Shown in pieces: positions 35,625 to 44,890 of a stretch of 64,000 nucleotides of DNA. Source of the stretch: Candidatus Nitrosopumilus sp. (GTDB lineage: Archaea > Thermoproteota > Nitrososphaeria > Nitrososphaerales > Nitrosopumilaceae); the NCBI GenBank assembly GCA_029263475.1, contig JAJCXK010000076.1, positions 1-64,000 on the forward strand. The letters run 5' to 3'. The translations under genes and the position numbers were made by a program. A model generated the notes under the pieces. That model worked only from the letters and a program-made list of their open reading frames with translations, did no database searches and was not told the origin of the DNA. Numbering within the stretch: position 1 is the stretch's first letter; each line of letters opens with the position of its first letter.

Positions 35625-36833
35625 ATGGAATTAGCTATAGACATATTCAATTATTTACTTACGGCAATTTTGATTGGAATTTGCGGTGCCTGGATATTTC
35701 TCATCAAATCAATGATAAATTCATTCAAATTTACACCATATCTGGACAAATTTGAAAATACATCAAAGAGCAATCCCAAAGTATCAATAATTCTTCCAGC
35801 TAGAAACGAAGAGGGATTCATTGGCAAGTGTTTAGATTCTCTAATCAGACAGGATTATGAAAACTATGAAATCATAGTGATCAATGATTCGTCTGAAGAT
35901 AGCACAGGGGAAATAATTTCCAAGTATGCAGGAAAACACTCAAACATAATTTCAGTCACAGCAAGACCAAAGCCGGATGGATGGATGGGAAAAAATTGGG
36001 CATGCATGGAAGGATACAAGAAAGTGTCAGGAGAATTGTTGTTATTCACGGATGCAGATACGGTTCATGCAAAAAATGTGATATCGCTTTCGGTAGCACA
36101 TTTGAACTCATTTGGTTTAGATGCTTTATCTGCAATTCCAAAAATGCTCACATTTGATTTTTGGACAAACATCACACTTCCCATGATTTCCACATTTCTG
36201 CATACAAGATTTTCAGCATTGAATGTCAACGATTCATCAAAAAAGACAGGGTATTTTTTTGGAAGTTTCTTTATCATTAAGAAGACCACATATCACGAGG
36301 TCGGCACACACGAGGGGGTAAAGCACGAAATTATCGAAGACGGGGCGTTGGGGAAAAAAGTCAAGGAAAATGGATACAAGATAAGGATGGTCAGAGGAGA
36401 ACACCTGATTAATGCGGTTTGGGCCAGAGACAAAGGCACGTTATGGAATGCTCTGAAGAGGTTAATGGTCCCACTTTACATCCAAAGCGGGAAAATAGCC
36501 ATAGGAATCTTTTTTGCCATAGTGTTTTTGTTGTTTGTGCCATTTCCTATTTTTGCAATGTTGTCAATTTTTCCAAATGACGCAACATCTGCAAAGGTAC
36601 TCTGTATTGCATCTGCAATGACCTCAGTTTTGATTTACACAGGTGCGATAATAGAAGTCAAAGTAGGACTAAAGTTGAAATTACCATATGCGTTGTTTGC
36701 CCCATTAGGAAGTTTGGTGGTGGTCTTAGGATTCTTAAGCGGTCTGTTACAAGCCAAGAAATCATCATCAGTGACATGGAGAGGAAGAAGTTATTCTGTA
36801 AAAGATCACACTCAGAGTTCAATAGGATTATAG
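35625..36833 (+). CDS. Membrane GT2 glycosyltransferase
   Basis: A 402-residue protein with an N-terminal helix (about residues 8-30), a GT-A catalytic domain and three or four C-terminal membrane helices. GT2 motifs are VSIILPARNEEGFIGKCLDSL at the start, VINDSSEDST, the DxD site in LLFTDADTVH, and a later acidic ED-G motif (IIEDGALGKKV). The layout resembles carotenoid (hydroxychlorobactene-type) or lipid glycosyltransferases. The neighbouring SRPBCC protein would fit a hydrophobic acceptor, but this is inference. Confidence 0.87.
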   Translation: MELAIDIFNYLLTAILIGICGAWIFLIKSMINSFKFTPYLDKFENTSKSNPKVSIILPARNEEGFIGKCLDSLIRQDYENYEIIVINDSSEDSTGEIISKYAGKHSNIISVTARPKPDGWMGKNWACMEGYKKVSGELLLFTDADTVHAKNVISLSVAHLNSFGLDALSAIPKMLTFDFWTNITLPMISTFLHTRFSALNVNDSSKKTGYFFGSFFIIKKTTYHEVGTHEGVKHEIIEDGALGKKVKENGYKIRMVRGEHLINAVWARDKGTLWNALKRLMVPLYIQSGKIAIGIFFAIVFLLFVPFPIFAMLSIFPNDATSAKVLCIASAMTSVLIYTGAIIEVKVGLKLKLPYALFAPLGSLVVVLGFLSGLLQAKKSSSVTWRGRSYSVKDHTQSSIGL

Positions 36834-36869
36834 TAATCCTTTTAGATTGAAAATTACGAATAAAAATTC

Positions 36870-38018
36870 ATGGACAAGTCAAATATGTTTGTAGGAGGCA
36901 TTGTCGGAGCTGTGATGGCAATTGTCATTGTTGCAACACTGTTTACATTACCTCCAGAATCATCGAATCCAGACATTGCAATAAGTGATGATAGTGCAAC
37001 AGTTGCGATTGCAGAAGCATCATCAATTTATTCAAATGACTTGTCATTGATTGAAATTTTTGAAAAGTCAGAATCAGGAGTCGTAAGAATCAACGTACAA
37101 AAAAGTGAAACCGATGACGTTGTAGGAGGAGTGGGTTCAGGCTTTGTTTTTGACAAAATGGGACACATCATAACAAATGCACATGTAATAAAAGATGCAA
37201 CGAAAGTAGTGGTAACATTTCTTGATGGCAGATCATACAATGCAAAAGTTATCGGTTCAGATGAGTTTACAGACATAGGGATTATCAAAGTTGATGCGGA
37301 CTTGATTCTGCTGCACCCACTACCAATAGGAGATTCGTCGAATCTCAAAGTAGGAGAGCAGATAACCGCAATTGGAAATCCGTTCGGATTGTCAGGCTCC
37401 ATGACTTCAGGGATCGTTAGTCAGCTTGGAAGACTACTTCCGTCAGATACAGAGGTAAGATATTCAATCCCAGATGTGATTCAAACAGATGCTGCAATAA
37501 ACCCAGGAAATTCAGGAGGACCGCTTCTAAACATGCGCGGAGAAATAGTAGGCATCAACACAGCAATACAATCAGCCACAGGTGAATTTACGGGGGTCGG
37601 ATTTTCAATACCATCACAAACAGTTGCCAAGATCGTTCCAACATTAATTGATAAAGGTGAATACGATCATCCATGGATCGGGATTTCAGGCAGAGACATA
37701 GATCCGGACATGGCAAAAGTCCTAAACCTAAAGGATGCCGTCGGATTTTTGATAATCACAGTGGTAGAGGACAGTCCAGCTTTTGAAGCAGGGTTAATTG
37801 GAACGGATAAAACCATCGAAGTCGAAGGAGTAAGCTATCCGATAGGAGGAGATGTTATTTTGGCAGTGGATGAGATTGAAGTTAGAAAAATTGATGACAT
37901 TTTAATTCATCTTCAAAGAGCAAAAACAGTAGGAGATGAGATGATTCTAGAAATTCTCAGGGATGAAAGAACTACAAATGTCACAATTACACTTCAAGAA
38001 AGACCAAATGGAAACTAA
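36870..38018 (+). CDS. HtrA/DegP-like serine protease with PDZ domain
   Basis: A 382-residue exported protease. A membrane anchor occupies residues 8-28. The trypsin-like domain has triad His105 (ITNAHV), Asp135 (FTDIGIIKVD) and Ser215 (NPGNSGGPL), and a PDZ domain follows from about 275 (PWIGISGRDIDP to DDILIHLQRAK). It should degrade or refold damaged proteins outside the membrane. The length with one PDZ matches DegS/HtrA-type members. Confidence 0.94.
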   Translation: MDKSNMFVGGIVGAVMAIVIVATLFTLPPESSNPDIAISDDSATVAIAEASSIYSNDLSLIEIFEKSESGVVRINVQKSETDDVVGGVGSGFVFDKMGHIITNAHVIKDATKVVVTFLDGRSYNAKVIGSDEFTDIGIIKVDADLILLHPLPIGDSSNLKVGEQITAIGNPFGLSGSMTSGIVSQLGRLLPSDTEVRYSIPDVIQTDAAINPGNSGGPLLNMRGEIVGINTAIQSATGEFTGVGFSIPSQTVAKIVPTLIDKGEYDHPWIGISGRDIDPDMAKVLNLKDAVGFLIITVVEDSPAFEAGLIGTDKTIEVEGVSYPIGGDVILAVDEIEVRKIDDILIHLQRAKTVGDEMILEILRDERTTNVTITLQERPNGN

Positions 38019-38060
38019 TTCAATACAAGCATAAATACTTCCTAACAAGAAATCCTTCTG

Positions 38061-39230
38061 TTGAACAAGCTTGTCTTAGACTCGGAGTGTTTAAACGGTA
38101 TTTTAGAAAACAAGCCCGTATCTCGCCACGATATAAATGAAATCTATCAAAATGCTGTAAAAAATCCCAATGAACTATTTTCAGCGGCTCAAATCCTAAG
38201 AAAAAAATTCAAAAGAAATTCTGTGACATTTTCTAAAAAAGCATTCTTCAACATCGTCAACCTTTGTAAAGATACGTGTTCGTATTGCACTTACAAATCA
38301 GAGCCTGGAGAAGCTAAACTATCTTTAATGTCAAAAAAACAAATTTCAGAATTGTTGGTTCTTGCAAAAAAGTACAAATGTGTTGAAGCACTCTTTGTAA
38401 CTGGGGAACAACCAGAGCAAAGATACCAGGAGGCTCGAGACTGGTTAAAAGAAAACGGGTTTAAAACTACGGCAGAATATCTTATCCACTCTTCAGAACT
38501 CGCATTAGAAACAGGGTTATTTCCACATACAAATGCAGGAAATCTTAACTATGAAGAAATGAAGGAACTAAAGAAAACCAATGTTTCAATGGGAATAATG
38601 CTTGAAAATGTCAGTGAAAGACTAACACAAAAGGGAATGCCCCATCATTTGGCAGCAAGCAAAAGACCAAAAGCCAGACTAGAGATTTTAGAAAATTCTG
38701 GGAAACTTGGAATTCCAATGACTACAGGCATACTAGTAGGAATTGGAGAAACGATGAATGAGATAATTGATTCATTATTTGCAATCAAACAACTCAATGA
38801 CAAGCACGGAAACATTCAAGAAGTGATCTTGCAAAACTTCCAACCAAAACCAGATACCATGATGAGAGACGAGCCATCAGCAGATGAGAAATATTTTAAA
38901 TTGATTGTAGCATTATCCAGAATCATCATGCCAAAGATGAACATACAGATTCCTCCAAATCTATCCCCAAGATCATATCAAAGTTTCCTGGAGACAGGGA
39001 TAAATGACTGGGGAGGGATATCACCGTTGACACCAGATTTTGTAAATCCTGAATTTTCATGGCCTGAAATTAACAAAATAGATGCCAATTCAAAGAAAGC
39101 AGGATATGATTTGAAATGCAGATTCCCAATTTACCCAGAATTCTTTTCATTTATTAGCAAAGAGTTAAGAGATAAGATATCAGTCATTGAAAATGAGGAA
39201 GGATACGTAAAGGAGAAGTATTGGAGATGA
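38061..39230 (+). CDS. cofG: FO synthase subunit 1 (CofG)
   Basis: A 389-residue radical SAM enzyme. The Fe4S4 site is Cys69-x3-Cys73-x2-Cys76 in NLCKDTCSYCTY. Later motifs ALFVTGEQPEQRY and QNFQPKPDTMM are typical of CofG. With CofH it makes the deazaflavin FO from a flavin-precursor pyrimidine and tyrosine. It starts with TTG 38061; GCATAAATACT about 26 bp upstream is a good TATA for a leaderless mRNA. It overlaps cofH by 4 bp (ATGA). Confidence 0.95.
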   Translation: MNKLVLDSECLNGILENKPVSRHDINEIYQNAVKNPNELFSAAQILRKKFKRNSVTFSKKAFFNIVNLCKDTCSYCTYKSEPGEAKLSLMSKKQISELLVLAKKYKCVEALFVTGEQPEQRYQEARDWLKENGFKTTAEYLIHSSELALETGLFPHTNAGNLNYEEMKELKKTNVSMGIMLENVSERLTQKGMPHHLAASKRPKARLEILENSGKLGIPMTTGILVGIGETMNEIIDSLFAIKQLNDKHGNIQEVILQNFQPKPDTMMRDEPSADEKYFKLIVALSRIIMPKMNIQIPPNLSPRSYQSFLETGINDWGGISPLTPDFVNPEFSWPEINKIDANSKKAGYDLKCRFPIYPEFFSFISKELRDKISVIENEEGYVKEKYWR

Positions 39231-40483
39231 CAGTCAACGTAGATTCACTTTTTAAGAATGCAGATCCCGTAGTTTCAGACATCCTAAACAATGCACTGTC
39301 AGAGAAGGAAATTTCTACGAATGACGGACTTGAATTACTCAACGCCAAGGGAATAGATTTTCATCTGACAGGGCTTGTTGCAAATGAATTAAGAAAAAGA
39401 AGGGTGGGAGATGCAGTGACATACGTGGTAAACAGAAACATCAACTTTACAAATGTCTGTATCAAGCAATGTGGATTTTGTGCATTTAGTAGAGATTTCA
39501 GAGAGGAAGAGGGGTACTTTTTGCCTACAGAGGAAATCGTACGCAGAGCAAAAGAAGCCCATCATCTAGGGGCAACCGAAGTCTGCATCCAGGCAGGACT
39601 CCCGCCAGATATGGAAGGGGACTTGTATGAAAATATTTGCAGAGAAATCAAAAAAGAAATTCCAGACATTCACATTCACGGATTCTCTCCAGAAGAAATC
39701 CTATACGGGGCAACCCGTTCAAACATATCAATTCAAGAGTTTTTGAACAGGATGAAAGATGCAGGAGTCAATACGCTGCCAGGAACCTCAGCAGAAATCC
39801 TGGACCAGGAATTAAGAGACAAAATATCGCCGGGAAGAATAAGCGTAGAGGACTGGGAGACAGTAATCAAAAGCGCGCACAAGATTGGAATCAACACCAC
39901 CTCAACCATGATGTTTGGACATGTTGAAACACTTGAAGACAGAGCCAAGCATATTGCAAAATTAAGAGACATTCAAAAAGAAACTGGAGGGTTTACGGAG
40001 TTTGTTCCTTTGAACTTTATCCATACAGAAGCACCCATGTACAAGCATGAACTGCACGAAGGAATTAAACAGGGAGGCAGTGGAAATGACGTACTGCTCA
40101 CCCATGCGGTTGCAAGAATAATGCTAAACAATTCCATAAACAACATTCAGATGTCATGGGTAAAAGAGGGACAAAAGATGTCCCAACTACTACTCATGTG
40201 GGGAGCAAATGATTTTGGCGGGACTCTGATCAATGAAAGTATCTCAACGTCAGCAGGCTCAGAATACGGCCAATTACTAAAACCAAAAGAGATCAGAAGA
40301 AGAGTAAAGGAAATTGGAAGAGTGCCAGCTGAGAGAAACACCCATTACAATATTCTAAAACGATTTAACGGTAAAGAAGAGGTGGAAGACAAACTAGACA
40401 ACGTTACAGATTCACAGTTTGGCTCTTACGTGGAATTGATAAAAATAAACAAATTCAATTATAAAAATCCAAGGAAGCAATAA
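39227..40483 (+). CDS. cofH: FO synthase subunit 2 (CofH)
   Basis: A 418-residue radical SAM enzyme with Cys78-x3-Cys82-x2-Cys85 in NVCIKQCGFCAFS, the CofH/MqnE-type context (YFLPTEEIVRRAKEA), and EICIQAGLPP-like TEVCIQAGLPPDM. It condenses the pyrimidine with tyrosine as the other half of FO synthesis. ATG 39227 overlaps the cofG TGA, which fixes the start; a TTG two codons earlier is less likely. tldD follows after one base, an unusual third member of the operon. Confidence 0.95.
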   Translation: MTVNVDSLFKNADPVVSDILNNALSEKEISTNDGLELLNAKGIDFHLTGLVANELRKRRVGDAVTYVVNRNINFTNVCIKQCGFCAFSRDFREEEGYFLPTEEIVRRAKEAHHLGATEVCIQAGLPPDMEGDLYENICREIKKEIPDIHIHGFSPEEILYGATRSNISIQEFLNRMKDAGVNTLPGTSAEILDQELRDKISPGRISVEDWETVIKSAHKIGINTTSTMMFGHVETLEDRAKHIAKLRDIQKETGGFTEFVPLNFIHTEAPMYKHELHEGIKQGGSGNDVLLTHAVARIMLNNSINNIQMSWVKEGQKMSQLLLMWGANDFGGTLINESISTSAGSEYGQLLKPKEIRRRVKEIGRVPAERNTHYNILKRFNGKEEVEDKLDNVTDSQFGSYVELIKINKFNYKNPRKQ

Positions 40484-40484
40484 T

Positions 40485-41843
40485 TTGTCAGCCTTAGAAA
40501 AGGCACTTCGTCATTCAGAGAAAATTGGAATCGACGAGTGTGACATTGTTAAAGTCAAAAAAAAAATTACGACAATAAGGATTACAGATTCAGAGATTGT
40601 CGAAATAAAGCAAAATTTTGATGAGAGTTTTGGCATCAGACTTATTCAAGACAAGAAAATTGCATCAGTGCATACAACAAATGAGAATGGAATAGAAAAA
40701 ACGATAGATGATGCTGCAAAAACATTCACAAATCTGAAATCAAGGAAATTTTGGAAAGGATTACCCCACAAAGTAGAGAACAGAAAAGTAGATGGAACAT
40801 TTGATGAGAGACTTGATCAGATTTCAGGCTCAAAAAGCATGGATATCGCACAAAATATGATTAATTCATCCACAGGTGACAGAATTAATACGATTACGGG
40901 TTCTCTGAACATAGTATCAGAAGATTTCGAACTAATGAATTCCAGCGGATTGGATTTCAGTAATCTAGCAACATACATTTCAGGAATAATCAATGCAGAA
41001 TCAGACTTTGGGGAGATTCCAGTATCAGGAATAGGTCATGCAAGCGGAAGAACGTTAGGAAATTTTTCTGCAGAACAAATCGGAACCGATGCTAGGAGGA
41101 TGTGCACAGAATCCATAAATCCGCAGAAAATTAATTCAGACTCTTACTCCATAATTTTTGAGCCATATTCAGTAGGTGAATTGCTAGCATTCGTAGTTGC
41201 TGCCAATTTTAATTTCAAGATATTTTCAGAAAAGAAAAGCTGTTTTTCAGACAAGTATGAGGAGGGAATCTCCGTAGAGCAACTCAGTTTGGTTGATGAC
41301 CCACACGTTTCAGAGGGGATTGGAACAAAGGCAGTAGATGATGAAGGCATTGCAACCAAGAAGCAAAGTTTGATAGAAAGAGGTATTTTCAAAAATACGT
41401 ATTCAAATCTTTTTGACAGTTACAAGGAAGGAATACAATCGACAGGTAATGCCTCACGTCCAGGATCACCACTTGGAAAAAGTGCAGAGCCAATCCCAAT
41501 AGCAACACCACACAATCTCATGATCATTTCAGGGGATCAGTCTCAGGAAGAAATGATCAAAGAAACAAAACACGGATTGCTGGTAGGGAGATTATGGTAT
41601 ACGTATGCAGTTAACCCAATTCAAGGAGACTTTTCATGTACTGCAAGAAGCGGAATCAGAATTATTGAAAATGGGAAGATTAAAGGTCCAGGAAGATCCG
41701 TAAGAATAGTTCACAACCTGCCAACAATGCTAAAAAATATTTCAGCGATCGGAAATAATCAGAAAAATGTCATTCAGTGGGCATCACTTCCATCAATCAC
41801 GCCATCAATAAAGGCTGAAAATATTTCAGTGAATTCAATATAA
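40485..41843 (+). CDS. TldD/PmbA family metalloprotease-like protein
   Basis: A 452-residue protein of the TldD/PmbA (modulator of DNA gyrase) family. It has an N-terminal domain with KQNFDESFGIRLIQDKKIA and a C-terminal domain with SYSIIFEPYSVGELLAFV, GTKAVDDEGIATKKQSLIE and FSCTARSGIRIIENGKIKGP. TldD/TldE act together as a protease in peptide maturation; this is the PmbA/TldE-like half by its EPYSVGELL, since no His-Glu-x3-His motif is visible in that position. It starts with TTG 40485, one base after cofH, so it is part of the cofGH operon. Confidence 0.88.
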   Translation: MSALEKALRHSEKIGIDECDIVKVKKKITTIRITDSEIVEIKQNFDESFGIRLIQDKKIASVHTTNENGIEKTIDDAAKTFTNLKSRKFWKGLPHKVENRKVDGTFDERLDQISGSKSMDIAQNMINSSTGDRINTITGSLNIVSEDFELMNSSGLDFSNLATYISGIINAESDFGEIPVSGIGHASGRTLGNFSAEQIGTDARRMCTESINPQKINSDSYSIIFEPYSVGELLAFVVAANFNFKIFSEKKSCFSDKYEEGISVEQLSLVDDPHVSEGIGTKAVDDEGIATKKQSLIERGIFKNTYSNLFDSYKEGIQSTGNASRPGSPLGKSAEPIPIATPHNLMIISGDQSQEEMIKETKHGLLVGRLWYTYAVNPIQGDFSCTARSGIRIIENGKIKGPGRSVRIVHNLPTMLKNISAIGNNQKNVIQWASLPSITPSIKAENISVNSI

Positions 41844-41977
41844 TTTCATTTTCAATACACTCCATCCAATCCACGACACTTATGAATTCAAGCCAGAATT
41901 TGATAAAACGTAGCACCCAACCATCACAGATATAAAAATGGATTTCATCAATTGTGAAAAAATAGCATAGTCACAAA

Positions 41978-42913
41978 CTACTTGAAAAATGTAACTGCAA
42001 GATATGCCACATACCCAATTGTAAGACACATACCCATTGTCCTGCCAATAATTTTGGTTTTCAGAGCAATCAACAAAGACAAACTGAAGATGATCATTAT
42101 TGCATAATCGACAAACACATCAGTGCCAATCATAACACCACCTAGTGCAGCTCCAACACCCATGATCATAAGTATATTGTAGATGTTGCTTCCAATAATA
42201 TTCCCAATGCCGATTTCAGCATGGCCTTTTCTAATTGCGATGATAGACGTGATTAGTTCTGGAAGCGATGTACCAATCGCAATAACTGTCAATCCGATTA
42301 TCTTTTCTGGCAAGCCAAATTCATGTGCCAGAATTACGGCATTATCAACTGTCAATATGGCACCAACATACAAAAGAACAACACCAATTCCAATCAATCC
42401 CGCAGATTTGACATAGACGTTACGCGAACCCTGTTGAACATCTTCTTTGTATTCTGCCCTTTGCTTCACAGCATTTTTGAATGTATAATAACCAAATATT
42501 CCCAAACCCGCAAGTAATAAAATTCCATCATATGAAGAAATCTTACCGTCAACAGATACCAAAACCAGTAAAAAGGAAACGCCTAGCATGATAGGGATTT
42601 CTTTTCGCAGTACAGACTTGCTTACCGCAAGAGGAACAAGAATAGCAGCAACCCCAATAACCATACCCACATTTGCAATATTGCTTCCAACAATATTTCC
42701 AAGAATTATCGCACTGTGCTCCCCCGCCGCTGCGACACTGGCTGCAAGCTCAGGTGTAGAAGTACCATACGCCACAATGGTCATTCCGATCACAAGGTTA
42801 CTTATGCGAAATTTTTTGGCAATTGCAACGCCGCCACTAACTAGCCAATTACCACCAAAGCAGAGCAGGACTAGCCCAACTACAGTAAGTACGGCATTTA
42901 TTGCAATTTCCAT
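41978..42913 (-). CDS. Cation/Ca2+ exchanger (CaCA, YrbG type)
   Basis: A 311-residue protein of ten membrane helices made of two inverted repeats. Each repeat carries the exchanger alpha motif: MTIVAYGTSTPELAASV ... GNIVGSNIANVG in the first half and TVIAIGTSLPELITSI ... GNIIGSNIYNIL in the second. This matches archaeal Na+/Ca2+ exchangers such as NCX_Mj. It moves Ca2+ out against Na+ or H+. Normal length, with no neighbour of related function. Confidence 0.95.
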   Translation of the reverse strand: MEIAINAVLTVVGLVLLCFGGNWLVSGGVAIAKKFRISNLVIGMTIVAYGTSTPELAASVAAAGEHSAIILGNIVGSNIANVGMVIGVAAILVPLAVSKSVLRKEIPIMLGVSFLLVLVSVDGKISSYDGILLLAGLGIFGYYTFKNAVKQRAEYKEDVQQGSRNVYVKSAGLIGIGVVLLYVGAILTVDNAVILAHEFGLPEKIIGLTVIAIGTSLPELITSIIAIRKGHAEIGIGNIIGSNIYNILMIMGVGAALGGVMIGTDVFVDYAIMIIFSLSLLIALKTKIIGRTMGMCLTIGYVAYLAVTFFK

Positions 42914-42951
42914 AATGAAGCCTTAGGCATTAGGGGTTTAAAGGCGATGAT

Positions 42952-43002
42952 TTACATTAATTTTACAAGGTTACCAAGAAGAGCATCACTTAGTTTGCCC
43001 AT
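42952..43002 (-). CDS. Possible 16-residue peptide gene
   Basis: A minus-strand ATG at 43002 opens the peptide MGKLSDALLGNLVKLM and ends at TAA 42952-42954, just upstream of the exchanger gene. It is amphipathic and helix-like. Its size makes chance quite possible; it is recorded because the spacer is otherwise empty and the composition looks like protein. Confidence 0.2.
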   Translation of the reverse strand: MGKLSDALLGNLVKLM

Positions 43003-43065
43003 TCCATTTTGAGGTGTTGATCAAAACTCAGTCTAAAGTATCAATTACGTCATTGAGAAGACTGT

Positions 43066-43263
43066 TTAAAACCTGTGAACCACTTGCTTGCGTTGGCCAT
43101 TGCTTGGACTGTACTTTAGATTGCAATTGTAGCACGGACATCGTACGCTGTCCCATCTTATGGATACTACACAGGTTGTATAGTATTTTTGCCCATTACC
43201 GTATCTTGTACTGCCATACGGCTTTGATTCCCCGTACTGGTTGTGTCTGTCATTGTAGGCCAT
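43066..43263 (-). CDS. Small Cys-rich protein (65 aa), zinc-finger type
   Basis: A 65-residue frame from ATG 43263. The N-terminus is polar and Gly/Tyr/Asn-rich (YNDRHNQYGESKPYGSTRYG), followed by Cys31 and then RWDSVRCPCYNCNLKY with Cys42, Cys44 and Cys47. The W-D-x2-C-P-C segment resembles one in a broken frame 700 bp away (43992-44236), which supports a small zinc-finger family here. No known function. Confidence 0.45.
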   Translation of the reverse strand: MAYNDRHNQYGESKPYGSTRYGNGQKYYTTCVVSIRWDSVRCPCYNCNLKYSPSNGQRKQVVHRF

Positions 43264-43406
43264 AATGATGAATTAAAATGTAATTTAGATTTGAATCATT
43301 TTGGTTTGAAAGAATTTCGATTATGATGAAATGTTTTGTCGATCACCATCAATCAAAACCATGAAGACATTAACTATTCATTCAACTGATAAAAAATAGA
43401 CGATTG

Positions 43407-43613
43407 TCATAGAAAATTAGATTTTTCCTTGCCACATTTCCTACAACAAATGGAACCATTATGTGAAAAGTCATGGTTGCAATTATCTACAACCATGTCA
43501 CCATATATTTCACACAGATGCTTATTTATCAGATTCCCGTCATGCTTCACTGCAGATAAAATTACTTGAATATCAGTCATATTGTTTTGTAAGCTAGTGT
43601 TATGAATAATCAT
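43407..43613 (-). CDS. Small protein with C-terminal Cys cluster (68 aa)
   Basis: A 68-residue frame. The middle is helical and acidic (TDIQVILSAVKHDGNLINK), and the end carries His/Cys residues (CNHDFSHNGSICCRKCGKE) that could bind zinc. The start may be ATG 43613 or a second Met twelve codons on. It stands alone in a sparse region. No family is recognised. Confidence 0.5.
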   Translation of the reverse strand: MIIHNTSLQNNMTDIQVILSAVKHDGNLINKHLCEIYGDMVVDNCNHDFSHNGSICCRKCGKEKSNFL

Positions 43614-43845
43614 AGTTTATTTTTGTATACCGAGAGGAGGTTGGGCAGTATAGTCATGAATAAAAACTGATTTTCAGATTTAACTTACGTGGATTCACGT
43701 GTTAGATTATGATTGAGAATGACACACCAAGGTGTAAGAATACAATAAAAAGAAAAAAAGAAAGTTTGATATTTTTTATGGATATGGATCGTCTTGTCTG
43801 TTTGTAATCACGGTAATCATCTAACCATTTACTTCAGTTGAAAGA

Positions 43846-43929
43846 TCACCAGTAATCTACTAATGAAGCAGTTTCTTCCATCCAGCCATCACATGGATTT
43901 AGAATAGCAAGTACACCATGTCCACCCAT
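43846..43929 (-). CDS. Possible 27-residue peptide gene
   Basis: From ATG 43929 to TGA 43846-43848 the frame encodes a peptide that starts MGGHGVLAILNPCDGW and ends in VDYW. Hydrophobic and acidic residues are spaced as in real protein, and a stop codon lies directly before the ATG, so it cannot be longer. Evidence is composition only. Confidence 0.3.
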   Translation of the reverse strand: MGGHGVLAILNPCDGWMEETASLVDYW

Positions 43930-43991
43930 TCAATGATTGTCTAGGAGTTACGTCAAAGATTCATCTACAGCGGCATTGAATTCAGATAGAA

Positions 43992-44236
43992 TCACTCCGT
44001 CAACTTTACACGAAGATTCAGCAGTAGGTTACAACATGGACAATGAGCATCATCCCAATCCACGGACAACTCGTACAGTATACAGTACTTTTATCATTGT
44101 GCGTACATTGATCAGATTCTTCCAGTTCTTGCGGCTGTGTGTTATATACATTGGTTTGAACAGTCCCTGAGAAGACGGACAGTTGTTGAAATTTTAATTG
44201 CTTGGCTGATGTGTCACCAACGGAATTTGGACACAA
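43992..44236 (-). pseudogene. Frame-disrupted small zinc-finger gene
   Basis: One frame (start 44236) reads to VYCTSCPW, giving a Cys-x2-Cys pair, then turns into an unlikely hydrophobic tail and stops at 44018. A shift into the neighbouring frame at that point gives WDDAHCPCCNLLLNLR and a stop at 43992-43994. The joined reading (Cys-x2-Cys ... Trp-Asp ... Cys-Pro-Cys-Cys) is a normal zinc-finger layout and resembles the protein at 43066-43263. A real frameshift or a sequencing error would both explain it. Confidence 0.45.
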
Positions 44237-44340
44237 TGAAATCTTTTCTAACTCCTGATTGACGTTTGAGATTTGTCTTTTACCAGTGGGATAGTGAACA
44301 TATTATGAAATGAGATGTGCCGATAAAGTTTAGAGAAGTG

Positions 44341-44766
44341 TCATGGTCCACCAGTCACCTTAATCCAATCAAAAAACAACTTGGCATTCTTTATACCGTC
44401 AACTCCAATCAACATCTCTTTTATTTCATCATCCGAATAATCAGAATTTTTGTCAATGAAGAAAATATATCGACGGTCAAGACTGGGATCATCTAAGAAA
44501 GTGACATTAAAGTTTAGAGGAATGTTCTTGAAAAAATCCTTTACGTATTGGATTTTATAGATTTGCAGTTGTCCCATATCCTCATTTCTCATCTGATATA
44601 GTAGATTGCCTTTACTGAGATTCAGATGAGGTTCAAGTTCGACCATCCACTTGTCTGAATCTTCATTTATCTGGATGACATTAATTGCAATTATGAGTAC
44701 GAAAACTCCAAAGAGAGTGACAGGTATGGAAATTCCAAGGATTACAATCCAGTATAACGTCCTCAT
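44341..44766 (-). CDS. Membrane-anchored hypothetical protein (141 aa)
   Basis: A 141-residue protein with one N-terminal membrane helix (about residues 4-29) and a soluble outer domain of mixed alpha/beta type (NFNVTFLDDPSLDRRYIFF, SDDEIKEMLIGVDGIKNAK). It has no Cys. Unrecognised. Starts at ATG 44766. Confidence 0.65.
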   Translation of the reverse strand: MRTLYWIVILGISIPVTLFGVFVLIIAINVIQINEDSDKWMVELEPHLNLSKGNLLYQMRNEDMGQLQIYKIQYVKDFFKNIPLNFNVTFLDDPSLDRRYIFFIDKNSDYSDDEIKEMLIGVDGIKNAKLFFDWIKVTGGP

Positions 44767-44890
44767 AATTGATTAAAAACTTTGTTTGATGACATGATAA
44801 ATCTTTCAGCCCCATTGAACTCAAACAGTAAAATTTTCTAAGTAAATTCTTTAAGCACAAGTTTACATAAAAATTAGATAGAAATTGGTT

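Larger units (their letters stand above)
43614..44340. other. Gene-poor interval with small or broken reading frames
   Basis: Over 700 bp without a normal gene, unlike the dense packing elsewhere. It contains the possible 27-residue peptide gene at 43846-43929 and the frame-broken zinc-finger remnant at 43992-44236. Two short inverted repeats are present: ACGTG-GATT-CACGT (43687-43700) and ACACC-AA-GGTGT (about 43723-43734). I see nothing else clear in it. Confidence 0.5.

Noticed and set aside
43014-43265. An 83-codon plus-strand frame rich in Cys
   Set aside because: It overlaps the minus-strand 65-residue frame almost fully. The minus-strand product has a more natural composition and a relative nearby, so the Cys on the plus strand are probably a by-product.
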